Source: Acidobacteriota bacterium
GTDB taxonomy: Bacteria > Acidobacteriota > Terriglobia > Terriglobales > Acidobacteriaceae
Direction of reading: 5' to 3'
DNA: 6,385 nt
Assembly: GCA_021801945.1 (NCBI GenBank)
Contig: JAKABE010000201.1
Span: 1-6,385 of the forward strand
The translations under genes and the position numbers were made by a program. This document shows positions 1 to 4,439 of this stretch, piece by piece. Position 1 is the first letter of the stretch; every line of letters starts with the position of its first letter. The notes below the pieces were generated by a model. That model did no database searches and was not told the DNA's origin. It worked only from the letters and a program-made list of their open reading frames with translations.

Positions 1-67
1 CTCCGTGGTCGCTGAAATCGAGGACAGGGCAGGTCTGGAAAAGCGAAGCTTGGAGAGGTTTGGAGTC

Positions 68-1078
68 GTGGCAAACTCAGGCGGCCAGTGGCCATGGTTG
101 TCGCCATTTGTGCCGCGATGTGGTCTCTCCAACGGCCATCTGCAAACGATCGTGGGCAATTTCATGCCCCGGCCCGCCTTTCAGCTTCCGGCCGTCGAGG
201 AAACGGTCGTGGTCGACCCGGCTGATGGGAGCCACGTCCTGTGCCATTGTCACTGGCAACCTGAACCGTTGCGCTCCCGTTGCCTCACGGCCATCCTGCT
301 ACACGGCCTCGAGGGCTCATCGAACTCGCGTTACATCCGGGGCATTGCCGCGCGCGGATGGGCGGCGGGCTTCAACATCGTGCGCATGAACATGCGCAAT
401 TGCGGCGGCTCGGATGCGCTTACCCCTACGCTCTATCACTCGGGCCGCTCGGACGACGTGGGCGCGGTGGTGCGTCATTTCACCGCACGCTTCGCTTTGG
501 AACGCGTGGCACTGGTGGGTTACTCGATGGGCGGAAACCTCGTGCTGAAGCTGGCGGGTGAGTGGGGCCGCCAGCCACCGCTTTGCGCGGTCGCCACGGT
601 CTGCCCTGCCATCGATCTGGCCGCCGGCGCCGACGCTCTCCACGAACCGGCCAACCGCGTCTATGAGTGGCATTTCCTGCGCGGCCTGATGCGCCGCTTT
701 CACGGCAAGGCGGAGATGTTTCCCGGTGTCTACGTGACCTGCGGCCTTGGTCCGGTCCGTTCGATCCGGGAGTTCGACCAGAAGATCGTGGCTCCCTATT
801 GCGGCTTCCGCGACGCCGACGACTACTATTACCGCGCCGCCAGCGCCCGAGTGGTGGACCGCATCGCGGTGCCCACTCTCATTCTTTGTGCGCAAGACGA
901 TCCATTTATTCGTCTCTTTCCCGAAACCCGCGCGCGGCTCCTGGCCAACTCCCACATCGCCTTTGTCGAAACCCGCCACGGCGGCCATTGCGCCTTTCTC
1001 TCCCGCGGCCGCGGCCATGAGATGCACTGGGCCGAGGCGACCGTGGTCCGCTTCTTACAGGCGATCGTGGCAGGGTGA
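68..1078 (+). CDS. yheT: YheT/EMB8-family alpha/beta hydrolase
   Basis: This is a cytosolic serine hydrolase of the YheT/EMB8 (UPF0017) family; the family is esterase-like and its physiological substrate is poorly defined. Numbering from the GTG at 68, an LSNGHLQT motif near residue 20 matches the family N-terminus (FSNCHLQT in E. coli YheT). HGLEGSSNS begins at residue 79 and supplies the oxyanion region. MRNCGGS (~109) and YHSG (~123) are also family-typical. The nucleophile elbow GYSMGGN places Ser153, AQDDPF places Asp277/278, and HGGH places His307, so the catalytic set is complete. The frame is open from base 5 (another GTG) and to the window edge. I prefer 68 because GAGAGG lies 9 nt upstream and the resulting 336 residues match the usual ~340. 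No signal peptide is seen. A tRNA gene follows after 56 bp on the same strand. The family is certain; the substrate is unknown. Confidence 0.93.
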   Translation: MANSGGQWPWLSPFVPRCGLSNGHLQTIVGNFMPRPAFQLPAVEETVVVDPADGSHVLCHCHWQPEPLRSRCLTAILLHGLEGSSNSRYIRGIAARGWAAGFNIVRMNMRNCGGSDALTPTLYHSGRSDDVGAVVRHFTARFALERVALVGYSMGGNLVLKLAGEWGRQPPLCAVATVCPAIDLAAGADALHEPANRVYEWHFLRGLMRRFHGKAEMFPGVYVTCGLGPVRSIREFDQKIVAPYCGFRDADDYYYRAASARVVDRIAVPTLILCAQDDPFIRLFPETRARLLANSHIAFVETRHGGHCAFLSRGRGHEMHWAEATVVRFLQAIVAG

Positions 1079-1119
1079 GTCTTCGCCTGCCCCACCAGCC
1101 CGTCCGGTCAACTCGAAGC

Positions 1120-1134
1120 TACAATTACTATTGT
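1120..1134 (+). promoter_or_regulatory. possible -10 element of the tRNA-Arg gene
   Basis: TACAAT at 1120-1125 matches the sigma-70 -10 consensus at five of six positions and lies 9 nt before the mature tRNA 5' end, so transcription would start almost at the tRNA. It overlaps a small perfect inverted repeat, ACAAT-TACT-ATTGT (1121-1134). No convincing -35 hexamer lies 16-18 nt upstream, and the tRNA could equally be made by read-through from the hydrolase gene. This is a weak call. Confidence 0.25.
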
Positions 1135-1211
1135 GGGCGAGTAGCTCAACCGGATAGAGCACCGGCCTTCTAAGCCGGGGGTTGCGGGTTCGAATCCCGC
1201 CTTGCCTACCA
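1135..1211 (+). tRNA. tRNA-Arg (anticodon UCU)
   Basis: This is a complete cloverleaf that decodes AGA and AGG. The acceptor stem 1135-1141 pairs with 1201-1207, including G-U wobbles at the first and fifth pairs. The D stem is GCTC/GAGC (1144-1147 and 1157-1160). The anticodon stem CCGGC/GCCGG (1162-1166 and 1174-1178) encloses the loop CTTCTAA, with anticodon TCT at 1169-1171. The variable loop has five bases. The T arm is GCGGG-TTCGAAT-CCCGC (1184-1200). The discriminator is A1208 and CCA is encoded at 1209-1211. All invariant positions checked (T8, the GG of the D loop, T33, TTCGA) are present, so the gene looks functional. There is no intron, and no integrated element was found with a duplicated tRNA 3' end in this window. 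Confidence 0.97.
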
Positions 1212-1432
1212 CTCAATTTCCGCTTCTCCTGTTTTCAAGTACATACGATCATTCTTCATCCCCTTTTCCACCTGCACCCCCCGGCCGAAAAATCTGGAAA
1301 ACGCAAAGAAGCGCCTACACGAATTCGCGTCTGGGCGGCGGAGAAATTGAAAATGATCCTGCATGCCAACCGGCCTACTACGGGATCTCTCCGCTCGCGG
1401 TTGTGGATTGATATCTACGAGGAGATTCCCCC
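1212..1432. other. intergenic stretch without recognised gene
   Basis: Together with the doubtful reading frame that follows it, this makes about 430 bases between the tRNA and the IS remnant with no recognisable gene. It is more pyrimidine-rich than the flanking coding DNA just after the tRNA. No uridine-tracted hairpin terminator follows the tRNA. Reading frames crossing it either run through the tRNA or have protein sequences without family resemblance. A TTGAAA at 1347-1352 resembles a -35 box but has no matching -10 at the right distance. I see no repeat of the tRNA end here, so there is no support for an attachment site. Confidence 0.5.
1419..1425 (+). promoter_or_regulatory. strong Shine-Dalgarno before TTG at 1433
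   Basis: GAGGAGA lies 7 nt before the TTG at 1433. It is the only reason to treat the following short frame as possibly translated, because it is much closer to the ideal than expected by chance at one given position. Confidence 0.3.
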
Positions 1433-1639
1433 TTGAGGGTCAAATGGAAATTGCGACTAGCGCAGCGCAGCCTGGTCATCAGCCACGACAATGGATCCAG
1501 AAATTTCGGACTGAAGACCGCGCTATCGATCGGTCCAATCGCGGGTTCTGCCGGCGGGGCTGGATCCGGATATGCGGCCTTTCGCTTCGTGATGACCATG
1601 GCTTACGTCTGTTTCGGTGCTAACTTGGAAGCACCCTAG
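1433..1639 (+). pseudogene. possible 5' fragment of a gene cut by the IS element
   Basis: This 68-codon reading frame starts with TTG and is preceded by a strong Shine-Dalgarno GAGGAGA (1419-1425) at 7 nt spacing. The product starts with a basic stretch (MRVKWKLRLAQR). It then has a Gly/Ala-rich middle (SIGPIAGSAGGAGSG) and a mildly hydrophobic end. I recognise no family. Its stop is the TAG inside CTAG at 1636-1639, directly abutting the putative IS terminus, so the natural C-terminus may have been lost when the IS inserted. It could equally be a chance open frame, since 68 codons is not long at this GC. The ribosome binding site is the best argument for it; lack of a recognisable domain is the argument against. 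Confidence 0.25.
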
Positions 1640-1655
1640 GGAACCTCTGAAAATC
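1640..1655. repeat. probable terminal inverted repeat of the IS remnant
   Basis: GGAACCTCTGAAAATC marks the outer end of the IS as read inward on the plus strand. It has the look of the GG..CCTCTGAAAA ends of several IS5-group elements, an identification made from memory rather than by search. It lies 121 bp below the transposase stop, a reasonable distance, and directly follows CTAG (1636-1639), a plausible target-site duplication. The partner repeat is absent because the other end of the element is deleted. Confidence 0.5.
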
Positions 1656-1776
1656 GGCGAGTTATGAGACCGCGCGACTTTTGCTTCGCCGCATTTCCTC
1701 AGAAACCCGTCGATTTCGCCGCTTTCCGCCTTGCTTTTTTGCCCACCTGAGGCTCGATAGAGCCCCGGCGGACACT

Positions 1777-2034
1777 CTACGCCCCTTGTGAGGACGCCTG
1801 TAAGTTGATCTTCGCCAGACTGCGGCGGTGCTGATAGATATTGACCAAGGCAAAGGCGGCGCACAGCCATTCGTGGTTCTTCTTCAACCCGCGATAGCGC
1901 ACCTTGGTAAAGCCGAAGACGCGCTTGAGAATGCGAAACGGCCACTCCACCTTCGAGCGCACTCGGTCCTTGGTCCGGTTCCTGCGCTTTTGCTCCTCAA
2001 TGAGTTGCAGTTTTCGGGAATTGTACAGTTCCCG
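1777..2034 (-). pseudogene. IS5-family transposase, C-terminal fragment
   Basis: Only the last ~85 codons of a DDE transposase remain. The frame reads ELYNSRKLQLIEEQKRRN and so on down to the intact C-terminal signature. RSKVEWPFRILK gives the R(3)E(6)K pattern of IS5-family enzymes, with the third catalytic acid Glu encoded at 1945-1947. It is followed by RVFGFTKVRYRGLKKN, HEWLCAAFALVNIYQHRR and a TAG stop at 1777-1779. Both catalytic Asp residues and the N-terminal helix-turn-helix region are missing, so no activity is possible. A GTG at 1960-1962 could start a 61-residue peptide, but there is no reason to think it is made. The frame differs from that of the adjoining large gene, which overlaps it at 1997-2034 on the same strand. 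Confidence 0.88.
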
Positions 2035-4294
2035 TGTTCGAAGAGATTGCCCTGAACAGTTTCGGGCTATACGCCTCCAGTCCGGTGATGCCGTGCAGAT
2101 GGTTAGCCGTCACCCAGGGCAACCACAGCCGGTGCGAGCCAACTCCCCGGCCTCTTGGCCCAGGCCCCAGACGAAAATTCTCCTGCTGCCAGCCCAGTCC
2201 CTTCAGATCGTATTGGCGTCCGGGTATGGAGACCATCGACTTTGTGTCGTGAAGAAGCACGCGCGCAACGTAGAGATAATGCCCATCCTTGGTATCGTTG
2301 TACAGCTCTGCATAGTCCGGTACGGCCCAGTCCAGATACTCGTCCACGCTGCCCGTGTTCATGGCAGTAATATCCTGCAACCCAACGGTAGGAACGCCCT
2401 TCTTCCAATGCAACTCGGCATTGTTGGCGTCGATTGGCATGGGTACGTTCCAGATCCAGATCCACGTCTCCGCAAAGTTGGCGGCGGTTTCGGCGTGCTG
2501 CAGCCACTTGGCATCCTTGGTCGCTTCGTAAAGGCTCAAGTAGGCCTGCATGCTCAGCATCCCGGCTTCCTTGTCGGTGATATTCGGATTGTCGCTCGCG
2601 CCGCCCACAAAGAGACCACGTCGGCCAAAGTCGTCCCACACGTAATCGGCTGCGCGAATCGCGGACTGCTGGTACTTTGGGTCACCCGTGATCTCGGTCA
2701 TGAGCACCAGCAGCGGCACCACGTTATAGCTTGCGGTTCCGGAGGGCTCGACCACCTCGTCGCTGCCGGGAACCCACCGCCGCGGGAAGGAGCCATCCGG
2801 CCTCTGCTGCTGGATGAGCCAGTCCGAATACTGCCTGACCCATGCGAGCCATTCCGGATGCGGGTGTCCGTGAGCGAGCTCGCGCCGGTAGGCATACATC
2901 AGGTCTCTCATGCTCTCGGTGGCATTGCGCAAAAATGGCGCAGTGTAAATGTGGTCCCACGACCGTCCCGAGGCGAGATCGAATCCCGTGGCCGGCAGCG
3001 GAACGGTGGGAAGAGCGTGGATCACAGTGGCAATCATGGCCAAGCCGGTTTGCCGCATCTTCTGGCCGCGCGCCGTATGATCGCGATCACTCTCGATCAG
3101 CAACTCATTAGCACACGCAATGTCCTTGCCGACAAAACCCAGCGCCACCATCGTCCAGTTCCAATTAAGTTGGTCTGAGACTGTGGAGAGAACGAAGGGC
3201 ATCCCGGTTCGCCCATCGATGGTTACGGAGTTGGCTTCGAGGCGGTCGAGCAGGACGCGGCGCATCTGATCGACATTGAGATAGTAGATGGGTGGTTTGA
3301 GCGTGTTCCAGGCCCATCGCCATGCGTCTTTCTCAACATCCGGGAATGTCTCGTTCTCCCCGAAACGGAGCTCGACCCGATAATGGTGGGACACTCCCGG
3401 CGCAATGGGGTGATAGCGGCGTACCCAGCGCGGTTGCGGAGGCTGGCCGAACCGTCCTCCATAGTCCTGCACCGTGCCGGGATAGCGGAAGCCAAGTTCG
3501 ACAGCGCCTTCCTTCCCCTGCCAGGCGCCCATGGCGCCAAACTGGAAGCGAGGATCGGTCATCACTAAGTCGGTGAGCTTGGATTCTTCCTCGGTAGTAT
3601 CGCCGCGAGGTGTTGGATCCAGCATGGCGATGGAGGCGCCGTCTTTGAACGAAAGTGCAAACAGCGGTGCTGCGAGGATGTCCTCGCGCATCTCAAGGTG
3701 ATGCGCTGCATAGTTCAGCGTGCCGCCGGGGGAGCGGTCGCCGTCGTAGGTAGGATCGCCATAGATCGCGCCCGGAGCCATAAAGTTTATGTCGGTCCAA
3801 CCGACGGAATGATCGATAGGAAACTCAATGGACGAATCGAAGCCTCCCGGGGCCTGTCCGCGGACTTCCACGTTCCGTTCGAGCGATAGCACCGAACCCG
3901 TCAGACCCCAGTGATCGTAAAAACGAAAGACGACGCCATTCTCGTACTTGATCTCGGCCAGCGCATCGATGCCGCTAGCCAATTTCCGCACAGTTCCATA
4001 GCCCGCGGCAATCTCGCGAATGTCGTTGGCGTTGCGGTAGATCTCCAGCCTCGCGGGTTGCGGTTGCACAATGCTCGGAGCGGGCCCGCCTTCGATCTCA
4101 ATACCCCATTGGCCCGATGCGGAGCGGATAAACGACACCACCGCCCCGGTCTGCAAACGCCCCAAGTTGATGCGCTTCCCGGACTGCCCGATTGCCACTC
4201 GCGGCCCAAAGGCCATCAGACCCAAAAACAGGCATGAGAGAACTCCGCGGCAAAGGTTAACTTTAATGATCCGCCTGACTGACTCTTGGTTCAT
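1997..4294 (-). CDS. secreted six-hairpin glycosidase-like protein, family unassigned
   Basis: This is an exported protein of ~765 residues, probably acting on a polysaccharide in the periplasm or outside. The ATG at 4294 is preferred over the in-frame TTG at 4300 because GGGGAG lies 9 nt upstream. Numbering from the TTG, a Sec signal peptide covers ~1-40 (basic VRRIIKVNLCRG, hydrophobic VLSCLFLGLMAFG, cleavage near AIG/QSG). Residues ~45-315 are beta-rich and resemble the N-terminal sandwich of many toroid enzymes. Residues ~325-750 are helical, with repeat-like hairpins, the turn QQRPDGSFPRRW (~499), aromatic and acidic clusters such as SWDHIYTAPFLRN (~447), DKEAGM (576), WAVPDYAELY (658) and GWQQENFRLG (703). 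These suit an (alpha/alpha) barrel. I cannot name a GH or PL family or prove the catalytic residues. The last ~13 codons and the stop lie in IS remnant DNA. The gene lies 145 bp downstream of the co-directional acetylesterase. Confidence 0.8.
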   Translation of the reverse strand: MNQESVRRIIKVNLCRGVLSCLFLGLMAFGPRVAIGQSGKRINLGRLQTGAVVSFIRSASGQWGIEIEGGPAPSIVQPQPARLEIYRNANDIREIAAGYGTVRKLASGIDALAEIKYENGVVFRFYDHWGLTGSVLSLERNVEVRGQAPGGFDSSIEFPIDHSVGWTDINFMAPGAIYGDPTYDGDRSPGGTLNYAAHHLEMREDILAAPLFALSFKDGASIAMLDPTPRGDTTEEESKLTDLVMTDPRFQFGAMGAWQGKEGAVELGFRYPGTVQDYGGRFGQPPQPRWVRRYHPIAPGVSHHYRVELRFGENETFPDVEKDAWRWAWNTLKPPIYYLNVDQMRRVLLDRLEANSVTIDGRTGMPFVLSTVSDQLNWNWTMVALGFVGKDIACANELLIESDRDHTARGQKMRQTGLAMIATVIHALPTVPLPATGFDLASGRSWDHIYTAPFLRNATESMRDLMYAYRRELAHGHPHPEWLAWVRQYSDWLIQQQRPDGSFPRRWVPGSDEVVEPSGTASYNVVPLLVLMTEITGDPKYQQSAIRAADYVWDDFGRRGLFVGGASDNPNITDKEAGMLSMQAYLSLYEATKDAKWLQHAETAANFAETWIWIWNVPMPIDANNAELHWKKGVPTVGLQDITAMNTGSVDEYLDWAVPDYAELYNDTKDGHYLYVARVLLHDTKSMVSIPGRQYDLKGLGWQQENFRLGPGPRGRGVGSHRLWLPWVTANHLHGITGLEAYSPKLFRAISSNTGTVQFPKTATH

Positions 4295-4303
4295 CCTCAA
4301 CGA

Positions 4304-4309
4304 CTCCCC
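4304..4309 (-). promoter_or_regulatory. ribosome binding site deciding the start at 4294
   Basis: GGGGAG on the minus strand lies 9 nt before the ATG at 4294 but only 3 nt before the in-frame TTG at 4300. It therefore favours the ATG as initiation codon of the six-hairpin protein. Confidence 0.6.
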
Positions 4310-4390
4310 ATTTGCGTTCTTCCCCGTTGCGAACTATTTTTTGAATTGCATGATTCCTCGAACGCCGCATCGCATCGCATGAGTTATCTC

Positions 4391-4426
4391 CGATCGCGAT
4401 CCGTACGGACAGCGCCCCGATCGCGG
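4391..4426. repeat. nested palindromes between the two exported-enzyme genes
   Basis: Two copies of CGATCGCG (4391-4398 and 4418-4425) lie in the 145-bp gap. The first belongs to the perfect palindrome GATCGCGATC (4392-4401), so CGCGATC (4395-4401) can also pair with GATCGCG (4419-4425) to form a 7-bp stem. A further palindrome TCCGTACGGA (4399-4408) sits between them. The place, just past the esterase stop and upstream of the next gene, suits an operator, an attenuating hairpin or a processing site. There is no following T-tract on the minus strand, so it is not a standard intrinsic terminator. Confidence 0.4.
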
Positions 4427-4439
4427 TCAGCAATACTAG

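Larger units (their letters stand above)
1640..2034 (-). mobile_element. truncated IS5-family insertion sequence
   Basis: This is about 0.4 kb of an element that is normally about 1.2 kb. It contains the transposase C-terminal part (1777 to ~2034) and ~137 bp of downstream non-coding DNA ending in a probable terminal repeat at 1640. Its boundary with the host on this side is CTAG|GGAACC, and CTAR-type 4-bp targets are known for IS5-group elements. On the other side the transposase frame is cut somewhere near 2034-2060, where the six-hairpin gene begins. No second terminal repeat copy and no N-terminal transposase motifs are in the window, so the element cannot move on its own. The exact right-hand junction is uncertain by a few tens of bases. 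Confidence 0.75.

Noticed and set aside
317..1027. A 236-codon minus-strand open frame antisense to the YheT-like gene
   Set aside because: The plus-strand frame has all family motifs. The antisense product is low-complexity Ala/His/Arg-rich and typical of GC-rich antisense frames.
1182..1436. Plus-strand reading frames beginning within the tRNA gene
   Set aside because: They overlap a structurally perfect tRNA and have no family resemblance or proper ribosome site.
1523..1945. A 140-codon minus-strand frame covering the IS remnant
   Set aside because: It overlaps the well-recognised transposase C-terminus in another frame and continues through the IS terminus into flanking DNA without any family signal.
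2015..2034. Inverted repeat CGGGAA-8 nt-TTCCCG near the end of the six-hairpin gene, considered as a terminator
   Set aside because: It lies before the stop codon and is not followed by a T-tract on the minus strand, so it is probably chance within transposase coding DNA.
2979..2988. Ten-base match TCGAATCCCG to the T arm of the tRNA (1190-1199), considered as an attachment-site copy
   Set aside because: It lies inside an intact coding gene, is short, does not extend to the tRNA 3' end, and no integrase is present.
1904..3178. A 424-codon plus-strand open frame antisense to the six-hairpin gene
   Set aside because: It is a shadow of the minus-strand gene, which has a signal peptide, a ribosome site and domain-like sequence. 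The antisense translation has no recognisable family and crosses the IS junction.
4366..4380. Three tandem CGCAT pentamers
   Set aside because: Only 15 bases; too short to claim as a meaningful repeat or phase-variation tract.
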